Both the position numbers and the translations under genes were made by a program. DNA of 9,813 nt from PNAI01 sp964575715 (GTDB lineage Bacteria; Pseudomonadota; Alphaproteobacteria; Rhizobiales; Xanthobacteraceae): NCBI GenBank assembly GCA_964575715.1, contig CAZNSG010000272.1, forward strand, positions 1 to 9,813, given 5' to 3'. Shown here one piece after another: positions 1 through 6,232 of the stretch. The notes below the pieces were generated by a model. That model did not search any database. It was not told the origin of the DNA and was given only the letters and a program-made list of their open reading frames with translations. The stretch's first letter is position 1. Every line of letters begins with the position of its first letter.

Positions 1-576
1 GCCGAACGGCAGCGGGCCGACGATGGCCGCGTTGGAAGCGGCAACGCCAAAGATCAAAACCGGGACTGTTAGCGGCAACACCAGTACCGCGAGCAGCAAT
101 CCGCCACGCCGCAGCGCCACCGAAAGCGCCGCACCGATCAATCCGATGAAGGTGAGCGCCGGCGTGCCGGCGAGCAGCGTCAACGCGACCGCCATGCTCG
201 CGCGCCAGTCGAGATTGAGCAACAGCCCGAGCACCGGAGCGGCAACGACCAGGGGGAGCCCGGTGGTCAGCCAGTGGGCGCCCGCCTTGACCGCGACCGC
301 GAGTTCGAGCGGGCTTTGTCCGGTCAGAATCAGATCGAGCGAACCGTCCTCGTGATCGGCAAAGAGCAGCCGATCGAGCGTCAGCAGGCTTGCGAGCAGT
401 GCGCCAAGCCACAAAATCGCCGGCCCGATCCGCATCAGCAGCATGGGATCGGGACCAATCGCGAATGGCATGAGCGTCACCACGATCACGAAAAACAGCA
501 CGCCCATGAGCGCGCCGCCGCCCACACGCACCGCAAGCTTCAGCTCGCGAATAAAAAGCGCGCCAAGCGCATTCAT
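1..576 (-). CDS. ccmB: Haem exporter protein CcmB (3' end cut by window edge)
   Basis: CcmB is the integral membrane subunit of the CcmAB ABC transporter of system I cytochrome c maturation. CcmAB hydrolyses ATP in the cytoplasmic membrane to release haem-loaded CcmE from CcmC/D. The minus strand reads without a stop from an ATG at 576 to the window edge, giving 192 codons beginning MNALGALFIRELKLAVRVGG. The family is usually about 220 residues, so roughly 30 are missing. The protein is a succession of hydrophobic helices (about residues 22-42, 50-66, 95-120, 125-145 and 155-185). The loop between the second and third has the charged run FADHEDGSLDLIL, typical of CcmB. A GGGGGA run about 7 nt upstream can act as ribosome-binding site. 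The gene lies downstream of ccmA on the same strand, the standard ccmAB order. Its ATG overlaps a relict stop codon (ATGA at 573-576) that I infer was the original end of ccmA. Confidence 0.93.
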   Translation of the reverse strand, partial: MNALGALFIRELKLAVRVGGGALMGVLFFVIVVTLMPFAIGPDPMLLMRIGPAILWLGALLASLLTLDRLLFADHEDGSLDLILTGQSPLELAVAVKAGAHWLTTGLPLVVAAPVLGLLLNLDWRASMAVALTLLAGTPALTFIGLIGAALSVALRRGGLLLAVLVLPLTVPVLIFGVAASNAAIVGPLPFG

Positions 577-838
577 GCCGCATCCCCCAGCCGCAACTCT
601 CTTGCGCACATTCTTTCTTCACCTCCCCCCTTGTGGGGGAGGTCGGCGCGAAGCGCCGGGAGGGGGGTAAGCGCAAAACGCTGCGCCTGCTGTTTACCCC
701 CTTCCCTAACCCTCCCCCAGTCGAAGTCGGATTTATCCGACTTCGACCAATCTAAATGCCGAACTCGGGTAAACCCGAGTTCGGGCGGGGGAGGGAACAT
801 GCTGAGGATGCCGATCCGTGCTTCTAAGACCATGAGTC
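577..838. repeat. Composite hairpin-rich insertion separating ccmA and ccmB
   Basis: Nearly every base from 621 to 795 belongs to an inverted repeat. Pairs seen: 621-629 with 635-643 (ACCTCCCCC stem); 644-649 with 653-658 around a GAA loop; 658-670 with 694-706 (one G-T pair); and an outer stem 710-718 with 787-795. Inside the outer stem sit two further perfect palindromes, 720-731/736-747 (TTTA loop) and 759-769/774-784 (TAAA loop). Together they form a branched structure. CCTCCCCC/GGGGGAGG palindromes with a CGGCGCGAAGCGCCG hairpin are, as I recall, a common dispersed repeat type in Rhizobiales genomes. No coding potential is convincing here. The minus-strand frame 573-842 is open, but its main content is palindromes. 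The insert is bounded by a 21-bp direct repeat (586-606 and 852-872). Confidence 0.85.
586..606. repeat. 21-bp direct repeat, copy next to ccmB
   Basis: This stretch (CCCAGCCGCAACTCTC followed by TTGCG) is identical to 852-872, the end of ccmA. Read on the minus strand it encodes ARELRLG in the same frame as the ccmA tail. It continues as GDAA and a TGA at 575-573 that overlaps the ccmB ATG by four bases. It is therefore a relict of the original ccmA 3' end, left beside ccmB when 245 bp were inserted. Confidence 0.9.
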
Positions 839-1444
839 TCATTGGGGCGCTCCCAGCCGCAACTCTCTTGCGAGCGCGAGCCCGATCGGCCCGTGCGCGG
901 CGGCAACGATCAGGCCGCCGCCGGCAAGATGCCAGGCCATCAACTCGGAAAGCCGCTCCTGCGCGACATGGTCGAGTGCGGACGTGGGCTCATCGAGCAG
1001 CCAGATGGGCCGTTTCGCCGCTACGAGCCGCGCGATCGACAGCCGCCGGCGCTGGCCGGCGGAGAGATAGGCCGCGGGCAGTTCGGCCAGCGCATCGAGG
1101 CCGACGGCGGCGAGAGCCGCCTGCGGTGCCAATCCACCGCCGCCAAGGTAGCGCGCCCAGAACACGAGGTTCTCGGCGACCGTCAGCGAAGGCTTGAACG
1201 CATCCTGATGGCCGAGATAGTGCGTCTGTTCTGCGAGAGTGAACTCTGGCTCGCCATCTTGCAGCTCAAGCCGTCCGCCGGCCACGTGGACAAGGCCGGC
1301 GATCATACGCAGCAGCGAAGATTTGCCAGCGCCGTTGCGGCCGGTGACGAGCAGCGCCTCGCCGTTTGTGAGCGTAAAGCCAAGCCCGGTGAACACTTCG
1401 CGGCTGCCGCGAACGCAGGCCAGATCGATCCCCGAAAGCCGCAT
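839..1444 (-). CDS. ccmA: Haem exporter ATP-binding protein CcmA
   Basis: CcmA is the cytoplasmic ATPase of the CcmAB complex in cytochrome c maturation (system I). The 201-residue product has all ABC motifs in order: Walker A GRNGAGKSS at 35-43; a Q-loop region LGHQDAFKP at 77-85, typical of CcmA; signature LSAGQRRR at 127-134; Walker B IWLLDEPT at 147-154; D-loop SALD; and switch histidine H184. Length matches the family (about 200). I chose the ATG at 1444, with AGGGG about 9 nt upstream, over an in-frame TTG one codon earlier. The last residues (GAPQ) come from inserted DNA. The ancestral tail appears to have been GDAA, with its stop overlapping the ccmB start. The core is intact, so function should be retained, but translational coupling to ccmB is lost. 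The gene is divergent from acnA. Confidence 0.95.
   Translation of the reverse strand: MRLSGIDLACVRGSREVFTGLGFTLTNGEALLVTGRNGAGKSSLLRMIAGLVHVAGGRLELQDGEPEFTLAEQTHYLGHQDAFKPSLTVAENLVFWARYLGGGGLAPQAALAAVGLDALAELPAAYLSAGQRRRLSIARLVAAKRPIWLLDEPTSALDHVAQERLSELMAWHLAGGGLIVAAAHGPIGLALARELRLGAPQ
852..872. repeat. 21-bp direct repeat, copy inside the ccmA 3' end
   Basis: This is the second copy of the repeat at 586-606, with starts 266 bp apart. It encodes residues RELRLG near the current CcmA C-terminus. Beyond it the reading frame enters inserted DNA and ends as GAPQ-stop rather than GDAA-stop. The length exceeds a typical insertion-sequence target duplication (2-14 bp), so replication slippage or recombination is as likely an origin as transposition. 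Confidence 0.9.
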
Positions 1445-1470
1445 CAATCGCGCCCCTGGAAGAGTCTTAA

Positions 1471-1499
1471 ACCATTGAAATAACTAAGATAAGTGTCAA
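1471..1499 (-). promoter_or_regulatory. Possible ccmA promoter
   Basis: On the minus strand a perfect TTGACA (1499-1494) lies 17 nt upstream of a weak -10-like AATGGT (1476-1471). This would start transcription about 20 nt before the ccmA ATG. Only the -35 element is convincing. Confidence 0.3.
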
Positions 1500-1669
1500 T
1501 ATTACGCAACGGAACCCCCTCTTGTTAACTGTTCTGGTTTATCTAGCAGTGCTCGCAAAAAGGACTTATAAGCCCACCATCGGTGCCTTGTTGAAAACAC
1601 TTAAAGAGCTGCGCTGCCAGGGGCGAAAAACATAATCTGACAATGATTTAGGCCGCAACGGCAGGACGC

Positions 1670-1710
1670 CCCCAAGTCTTAGACCGCTAAGTCTTGGGGC
1701 CACAAAGTCT
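1670..1710 (+). promoter_or_regulatory. acnA leader palindrome with three AAGTCT repeats
   Basis: Positions 1670-1682 (CCCCAAGTCTTAG) pair with 1687-1699 (CTAAGTCTTGGGG) around an ACCG loop, with one T-T mismatch in 13 bp. The same stretch contains AAGTCT three times in direct orientation at 1674, 1689 and 1705, 15 and 16 bp apart. It ends about 30 nt before the preferred acnA ATG. It is not followed by a T-run, so it is not an intrinsic terminator. It could be an operator for a dimeric or repeat-binding regulator, or an mRNA leader hairpin. I do not recognise it as a known riboswitch or named box. Confidence 0.6.
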
Positions 1711-1729
1711 CGGGATGGGAACCCTCATC

Positions 1730-4507
1730 ATGACTTCGCTCGATAGCTTCAAATGCTGCCGAACCCTCAAAGTAGGCAGCAAGACCTATGCCTATTACAG
1801 CCTGCCGGTGGCGGAGAAAAATGGACTCAAGGGCATCTCGCGGCTGCCGTTCTCGCTCAAGGTGCTGCTCGAAAATTTGCTGCGCAACGAGGACGGCCGC
1901 ACGGTTACCAAGGCAGACATTCAAGGGTTTGCCCAGTGGCTCAAGACCAAGACCTCCGAGCGCGAGATTCCATTCCGCCCGGCGCGCGTGCTGATGCAGG
2001 ATTTCACCGGCGTGCCGGCGGTTGTCGATCTCGCTGCCATGCGCGACGCCATGAAGCATCTCGGCGGCGACCCCAAGCGGATCAACCCGCTGGTACCGGT
2101 TGATCTCGTCATCGACCATTCGGTGGCAGTCACGTATTTTGGCGACAACTCCGCATTCAAGAAAAATGTCGAAGAGGAATACCGGCAGAATCTTGAGCGC
2201 TACACGTTTCTGAAATGGGCGCAGCGCAGTTTTGAGAATTTCAGCCTGGTGCCGCCCGGCACCGGCATCTGTCACCAGGTTAATCTCGAATACCTGTCGA
2301 AGACGGTGTTCGTCGGCAAGGATACCGTCAAGCTCGCGGACAAGACGGTGGAGATGGAGGTGGCCTATCCCGACACGCTGGTCGGAACCGATTCGCACAC
2401 CACCATGGTCAACGGCCTCTCCGTGCTGGCCTGGGGTGTCGGCGGCATCGAAGCGGAAGCCGCCATGCTCGGCCAGCCCTATTCGATGATGCTGCCCGAA
2501 GTGATCGGGGTGCGGCTCTCCGGCAAGCTCAAGGAGGGCGTGACCGCGACCGACCTCGTGCTCACCGTCACGCAAATGCTGCGCAAGCGCGGCGTGGTGG
2601 GCAAATTCGTCGAGTTCTTCGGTCCAGGCCTTGCCAATCTGAGCATTGCCGACCGCGCCACCATCGGCAACATGGCGCCTGAATACGGCGCGACCTGCGG
2701 TTTCTTTCCGATCGATGACGACACCTTGCGGTACCTGACGGACACCAACCGGACGGCCGCGCAGGTTGCGCTGGTCGACGCCTATGCCAAGGCGCAAGGC
2801 ATGTTCCGCACCAAGACCACGCTCGATCCGATCTTCACCGACGTGCTCAAGCTTGAATTGGCGAGCGTCGAGCCGTCATTGGCCGGACCCAAGCGTCCGC
2901 AGGATCGCGTGCCGCTGAAAGAGGCCAAGGTAAGTTTCGCCCAGGCGATGGACAAGGAATTCTCCAAGCCCGGCAACAGCGGCAAAGACATATTTGATTT
3001 GCATCCTTCGCTTGCGACCTCTGTGGACAAGGAATTCGGCAAGGCGGGAGCGAACAAGCGTTTTGCGGTCGCTGGGCGCAACCATGACCTCGGCCACGGC
3101 GATGTGGTGATCGCGGCGATCACCTCGTGCACCAACACATCAAATCCGAGCGTGATGATCGGCGCGGGCCTCCTCGCGCGCAAGGCACTTGCCAAGGGTC
3201 TCACCGTCAAGCCCTGGGTCAAGACATCGCTCGCACCCGGCTCGCAAGTGGTTGCCGAGTATCTCGCGAAGTCCGGCCTGCAAAAGGATCTCGACGCGCT
3301 CGGCTTCAACCTCGTGGCCTTCGGCTGCACCACCTGTATCGGTAATTCCGGGCCATTGCCGCCCGAGATTTCCAAGATCATCAACGACAAAGACCTCGTG
3401 GCCTGCGCGGTGCTCTCGGGCAATCGCAATTTCGAGGCGCGGGTCAACCAGGACGTGCGGGCCAATTACCTCGCGTCGCCGCCGCTTGTCGTCGCCTATG
3501 CGATCGCGGGTTCGTTGCTGGTCGATCTGGTCAAGCAGCCGCTCGGCCTGGACAAGAAAGGCAAGAAGGTATTCCTCAAGGATATCTGGCCCACGTCGCG
3601 CGAGATCAACTCGGTGATCCGCAATAGCATCAACAAACAGGTGTACGCCAAGAAATACGCTGACGTGTTCAAGGGCGATGCGCAGTGGCGCAAGATCACC
3701 GTCAAGGGCGGCCTAACCTATGATTGGGACCGCCGGTCGACCTATGTGCAGAACCCGCCCTATTTCACCGGCATGAGCGGAAGGCCCGAACCGCTCACCG
3801 ACATCGTCGATGGGCGCGTGCTTGGCCTGTTTGGCGATTCGATCACCACCGACCACATTTCACCGGCTGGCTCCATCAAGCTCGACTCGCCGGCGGGAAA
3901 ATATCTCGTCGAGCACAAGGTCAAGCCGACCGACTTTAACCAGTACGGCACGCGGCGCGGCAATCACGAAGTGATGATGCGCGGCACGTTCGCCAATATC
4001 CGCATCAAGAACCAGATGGTACCGGGCACCGAAGGCGGCCTTACCATCCACTATCCGTCACGGCAGAAGATGCCGATCTATGACGCGGCCATGCGCTATC
4101 GCAGCGAGAAGATTTCACTGGTCGTGTTCGCCGGCAAGGAATACGGCTCGGGCTCCTCGCGCGACTGGGCCGCCAAGGGCGCGAATCTGCTTGGCGTGCG
4201 CGCGGTCATCGCGCAGTCGTTCGAACGCATTCACCGTTCCAATCTGGTGGGCATGGGCGTTGTGCCGCTGGTGTTCGAGGAAGGCACGTCCTGGCAGTCG
4301 CTCGGCATGAAAGGCGACGAACAGGTAACCCTCCGCGGCATCCAGGGCGAGCTCAAACCGCGGCAGCGCATGATTGCCGAGATCGTAGCCGGGGACGGCG
4401 GCCTCAAGCGGGTGCCGCTGATCTGCCGCATCGACACGCTGGACGAACTCGATTACTTTAAGAATGGCGGAATTCTGCAATATGTGCTGCGCCAGCTCGC
4501 AGCATGA
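1730..4507 (+). CDS. acnA: Aconitate hydratase AcnA
   Basis: This is a [4Fe-4S] aconitase of the AcnA/IRP1 type. It interconverts citrate and isocitrate through cis-aconitate in the TCA cycle, in the cytoplasm. Cluster ligands are C467 (SCTNTSNPS) and C533/C536 (GCTTCIGNSG), spaced 66 and 3 as in IRP1. Other landmarks are GTDSHTTMVNG near D221, TTDHISPAGSI near D708, and the swivel-domain GSGSSRDWAAKG at about 806-817. I chose the ATG at 1730 because it gives the usual alphaproteobacterial N-terminus MTSLDSFKC. It has a GGGATGGGA purine-rich stretch about 10 nt upstream. In-frame alternatives are ATG 1715 and TTG 1694. The product is 925 residues, slightly longer than the 890-910 typical of the family. 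The extra length may come from an approximate repeat (DKEF at about residues 408-411 and again 25 residues later) just before the cluster domain. No terminator is evident before the next gene. Confidence 0.97.
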   Translation: MTSLDSFKCCRTLKVGSKTYAYYSLPVAEKNGLKGISRLPFSLKVLLENLLRNEDGRTVTKADIQGFAQWLKTKTSEREIPFRPARVLMQDFTGVPAVVDLAAMRDAMKHLGGDPKRINPLVPVDLVIDHSVAVTYFGDNSAFKKNVEEEYRQNLERYTFLKWAQRSFENFSLVPPGTGICHQVNLEYLSKTVFVGKDTVKLADKTVEMEVAYPDTLVGTDSHTTMVNGLSVLAWGVGGIEAEAAMLGQPYSMMLPEVIGVRLSGKLKEGVTATDLVLTVTQMLRKRGVVGKFVEFFGPGLANLSIADRATIGNMAPEYGATCGFFPIDDDTLRYLTDTNRTAAQVALVDAYAKAQGMFRTKTTLDPIFTDVLKLELASVEPSLAGPKRPQDRVPLKEAKVSFAQAMDKEFSKPGNSGKDIFDLHPSLATSVDKEFGKAGANKRFAVAGRNHDLGHGDVVIAAITSCTNTSNPSVMIGAGLLARKALAKGLTVKPWVKTSLAPGSQVVAEYLAKSGLQKDLDALGFNLVAFGCTTCIGNSGPLPPEISKIINDKDLVACAVLSGNRNFEARVNQDVRANYLASPPLVVAYAIAGSLLVDLVKQPLGLDKKGKKVFLKDIWPTSREINSVIRNSINKQVYAKKYADVFKGDAQWRKITVKGGLTYDWDRRSTYVQNPPYFTGMSGRPEPLTDIVDGRVLGLFGDSITTDHISPAGSIKLDSPAGKYLVEHKVKPTDFNQYGTRRGNHEVMMRGTFANIRIKNQMVPGTEGGLTIHYPSRQKMPIYDAAMRYRSEKISLVVFAGKEYGSGSSRDWAAKGANLLGVRAVIAQSFERIHRSNLVGMGVVPLVFEEGTSWQSLGMKGDEQVTLRGIQGELKPRQRMIAEIVAGDGGLKRVPLICRIDTLDELDYFKNGGILQYVLRQLAA

Positions 4508-4609
4508 CAAGGTGCTGATTGTTGGCGCTGATTTTAGCAGATTTAGGAGCCCAACTCACCTCGAAGTGAGCGAGAAGTGAGTGGATGGCGAGAGCGGTTT
4601 TTGGTATCA
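4508..4609 (+). other. acnA-DUF1223 spacer
   Basis: This spacer has no recognisable terminator or strong promoter, so acnA and the DUF1223 gene may be cotranscribed. GAAGTGAG occurs twice (4563-4570 and 4574-4581). An in-frame GTG at 4577 could extend the downstream gene by 11 codons. Confidence 0.4.
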
Positions 4610-5413
4610 ATGCGTCAAATGACCACTTTAGATACGCGCTTGGCGTTTGAGAGCGGGTGCTCGCCATTGAGCTATGGTCGAGTTGCCTGCTTGGCGGCGC
4701 TCATCTGTCTTGCATTGCTCGCGCCCAGCGACCTTGCTCGCGCCGGGAAGGCCAAGGCGTCCATCGAGCTCTTTACCAGCCAAGGCTGTTCGTCCTGTCC
4801 GCCCGCCGACAAGCTGATCGGCGAGCTTGCCCGCGACCCGTCGCTGGTGACGATGAGTCTCGCGATCGATACCTGGGATTATACCGGGTGGAAGGACACG
4901 CTTGCGCTCAAGGGCCACGGCAATCGGCAGGCGGCCTATGCACGGGTACGCGGCGACCGCGAAGTCTATACCCCGCAGGTGGTGGTAAACGGCATCATGC
5001 ACGTCGTTGGCAGCGACCGGGGAGCGATCGAGCGCGCCATCGAACAGACCCGGCGTGAGTCATCTGCGATGAAATTGCCGCTGACGCTGAAAATTACCGG
5101 CGACAAGTTGACGGTCGAGGTGCCGGCGGCAGCGGATGGACAAGGACAGGCGGAAGTCTGGCTTTGCCCGATCATCAAGAAGGTCGCGGTTGCGATCGAG
5201 CGCGGCGAGAATCGCGGCCACACCATCACCTACAGCAACGTGGTGCGCCGCTGGGTGAAGCTCGGCGAGTGGACCGGCAAGTCCGAAATCTACAACGTGT
5301 CGATCAAGGATTTCCAGAACGGTGAGATCGACTCGGTCGCGGTGATGGTTCAAAGCGGCGGCAGCGCTTCTCCCGGGCTCATGCTTGGCGCCGGGGTTGC
5401 ACCGCTGCACTGA
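4610..5413 (+). CDS. DUF1223 secreted thioredoxin-fold-like protein
   Basis: This belongs to the DUF1223 family, which is found mainly in alphaproteobacteria, has a predicted thioredoxin-like fold and has no established function. From the ATG at 4610 the product is 267 residues. An N-terminal hydrophobic stretch VACLAALICLALLA (about 25-38) is followed by an Ala-rich region, suggesting Sec export to the periplasm. The mature part opens with VELFTSQGC-type sequence, here IELFTSQGCSSCPPAD, with the CSSC pair at residues 60 and 63. A conserved block includes DTWDYTGWKD, and YTPQVVVNG follows further on. The start is uncertain. GTG 4577, ATG 4619 and TTG 4667 are in frame, and none has a strong Shine-Dalgarno sequence. 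The gene is 102 bp downstream of acnA on the same strand. The CxxC suggests redox or metal chemistry, but that is inference. Confidence 0.9.
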   Translation: MRQMTTLDTRLAFESGCSPLSYGRVACLAALICLALLAPSDLARAGKAKASIELFTSQGCSSCPPADKLIGELARDPSLVTMSLAIDTWDYTGWKDTLALKGHGNRQAAYARVRGDREVYTPQVVVNGIMHVVGSDRGAIERAIEQTRRESSAMKLPLTLKITGDKLTVEVPAAADGQGQAEVWLCPIIKKVAVAIERGENRGHTITYSNVVRRWVKLGEWTGKSEIYNVSIKDFQNGEIDSVAVMVQSGGSASPGLMLGAGVAPLH

Positions 5414-5502
5414 TTGTCTCCTGCGCAAGCACCCAGCATGGTCACTCCAGCACGCATGACCGGAGGCGTTGAGCGCCTTGCCGGCGGGTTGGACAAACCT
5501 GC

Positions 5503-5534
5503 AAAAAAAATGGGCCGGCGATGAAGCCGGCCCA
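5503..5534 (-). terminator. Intrinsic terminator acting on the minus strand
   Basis: Arms 5511-5519 (TGGGCCGGC) and 5526-5534 (GCCGGCCCA) pair perfectly over a 6-nt loop. On the minus strand the hairpin is followed by eight Ts (5510-5503), a textbook intrinsic terminator. On the plus strand there is no T-run after it, so it does not fit termination of the DUF1223 gene. The nearest clear minus-strand gene upstream, GNAT, ends at 6398 beyond a convergent gene, so the transcript it ends must begin in between. Confidence 0.75.
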
Positions 5535-5572
5535 AGAGTGTTGGGGGATTGTACTTTAACTCTTAAACAAAC

Positions 5573-5641
5573 GGCCCGGTCGGTCAGAGCCCCGGGGGGC
5601 TGGGGGGCTGAGAAGTCCGGTACTCTTAACGCGACCGGGCC
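5573..5641. repeat. Long inverted repeat with G-rich inner hairpin
   Basis: GGCCCGGTCG (5573-5582) and CGACCGGGCC (5632-5641) are perfect 10-bp arms. Inside, 5584-5593 (TCAG then AGCCCC) pairs with 5596-5601 and 5608-5611, with six extra Gs (5602-5607) bulged out. Near-identical strings GTACTTTAAC (5551-5560) and GTACTCTTAAC (5620-5630) lie outside and inside the arms. On the minus strand the structure follows immediately after a TAA codon and precedes the terminator at 5534-5503. Confidence 0.65.
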
Positions 5642-5779
5642 TTAGGCAACTGTCCTCATATTACCGGCCAGAGCGGCGGCCGCTGGGCCGAAATTGGGCA
5701 GCAATATGATTTCTTTAACGTCTTTGTGAAGTGCGGCGGCTGGCCGCATGCCGCCATTGCCGGCCGGAATATCGAGCAT
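5642..5779 (-). CDS. Possible small ORF (45 aa) upstream of an orphan terminator
   Basis: An ATG at 5779 on the minus strand opens 45 codons ending in TAA at 5644-5642. The peptide begins MLDIPAGNGGMRPAAAL and has an Ala-rich, mildly hydrophobic C-terminal half. I recognise no family. In favour: it is the only minus-strand start-to-stop frame I found upstream of the strong minus-strand terminator, and its stop abuts the inverted repeat. Against: no clear ribosome-binding site precedes the ATG, third-codon-position GC is only moderate, and the length is within chance. The transcript could equally be non-coding. It would be divergent from the DUF2794 gene. Confidence 0.25.
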   Translation of the reverse strand: MLDIPAGNGGMRPAAALHKDVKEIILLPNFGPAAAALAGNMRTVA

Positions 5780-5860
5780 GGTTAAAGGCCTGTTTCAAAC
5801 CCCTTGCCGTCATCGGCCTTCAGCGCAATCATGACATCGTTGCGACAAGGGAGGCGCCGC

Positions 5861-6232
5861 ATGAGCTTCGGCGAAATCGAACCGAGCGAGTACCACGGGG
5901 GCGGCATGCCCAGCGCCGTCGCCCCCGGCCACCGAGTGACTTTCGACCGGCGTGAACTCAACCGCATTCTCGGCCTCTATGGCCGCATGGTCGCCGCCGG
6001 TGAATGGCGTGATTATGCCATCGACTTTCTCAAGGATCGGGCGGTGTTCTCCGTGTTCCGCCGCGCGTCCGAAGTGCCGATCTACCGCATCGAAAAAAGT
6101 CCCCGCCTCGCGCGCCGCCAGGGCGCCTACAGCGTCGTCTCGGCGACCGGTCTGATCGTGCGCCGCGGCCACGAGCTCGATCGCGTGCTGCGCGCACTCG
6201 ACAAGGGACCGAGCCTAGTGCCGCCGATTTGA
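5861..6232 (+). CDS. DUF2794 domain-containing protein
   Basis: This is a 123-residue cytoplasmic protein that I recognise as DUF2794, an alphaproteobacterial family of unknown function. The conserved core runs from about residue 27 (VTFDRREL) through YGRMVAAGEWRDYAIDFLKD and RASEVPIYRIEKSPRLARRQG to RRGHELDRVLRAL near 109-113. No signal peptide or membrane segment is seen. The start ATG at 5861 is fixed by a strong AGGGAGG about 7 nt upstream. An upstream in-frame ATG at 5804 lacks this. The last codons (LVPPI-stop) lie inside the left arm of the palindromic element at 6215-6292, so the native C-terminus has probably been replaced by element sequence. The gene converges on the GNAT gene. Confidence 0.88.
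   Translation: MSFGEIEPSEYHGGGMPSAVAPGHRVTFDRRELNRILGLYGRMVAAGEWRDYAIDFLKDRAVFSVFRRASEVPIYRIEKSPRLARRQGAYSVVSATGLIVRRGHELDRVLRALDKGPSLVPPI

Larger units (their letters stand above)
1445..1729. other. Divergent ccmA/acnA intergenic region
   Basis: This 285-bp spacer must hold the promoters of ccmA (minus) and acnA (plus). It is clearly AT-richer than the flanking genes, especially at 1480-1570 and 1590-1650. For acnA I see TTATAA (1565-1570) and CATAAT (1631-1636) as -10-like strings, but no well-spaced -35 partner for either. The last 60 bp hold the leader hairpin annotated separately. No ORF or RNA gene was recognised. Confidence 0.6.
5414..5860. other. 447-bp gap between DUF1223 and DUF2794 genes
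   Basis: No confident protein gene lies here. From left to right: about 90 bp with short imperfect hairpins only (e.g. AGGCG-TTGAG-CGCCT near 5464); the minus-strand terminator (5503-5534); the G-rich inverted repeat (5573-5641); the candidate 45-codon ORF; and an 80-bp segment before the DUF2794 start that should hold that gene's promoter. I could not assign -35/-10 boxes. Confidence 0.6.

Noticed and set aside
573..842. 89-codon minus-strand ORF between ccmA and ccmB
   Set aside because: It is made of inserted palindromes plus the relict ccmA tail. The frame is open by chance, and its last residues (ARELRLGDAA) are the old CcmA end, not a new gene.
607..851. Insertion sequence between ccmA and ccmB
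   Set aside because: At 245 bp it has no transposase and no simple terminal inverted repeats at its ends. It is better described as a palindromic repeat composite.
1519..1541. Irr-like (ICE) box in the acnA upstream region (TTAACTGTTCT)
   Set aside because: Only the centre (AAC-N-GTTC) resembles the inverted-repeat consensus as I remember it. The outer positions do not match, so I do not annotate an iron box.
1679..2797. 372-codon minus-strand open frame opposite acnA
   Set aside because: It lies opposite the conserved N-terminal half of aconitase and its composition is that of a reverse-complement shadow.
5573..5641. 6S RNA, SRP RNA or a known riboswitch in the G-rich inverted repeat
   Set aside because: I could not find the conserved SRP tetraloop region or any recognised core. 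A long stem with a G-rich bulge is not enough to name a family.
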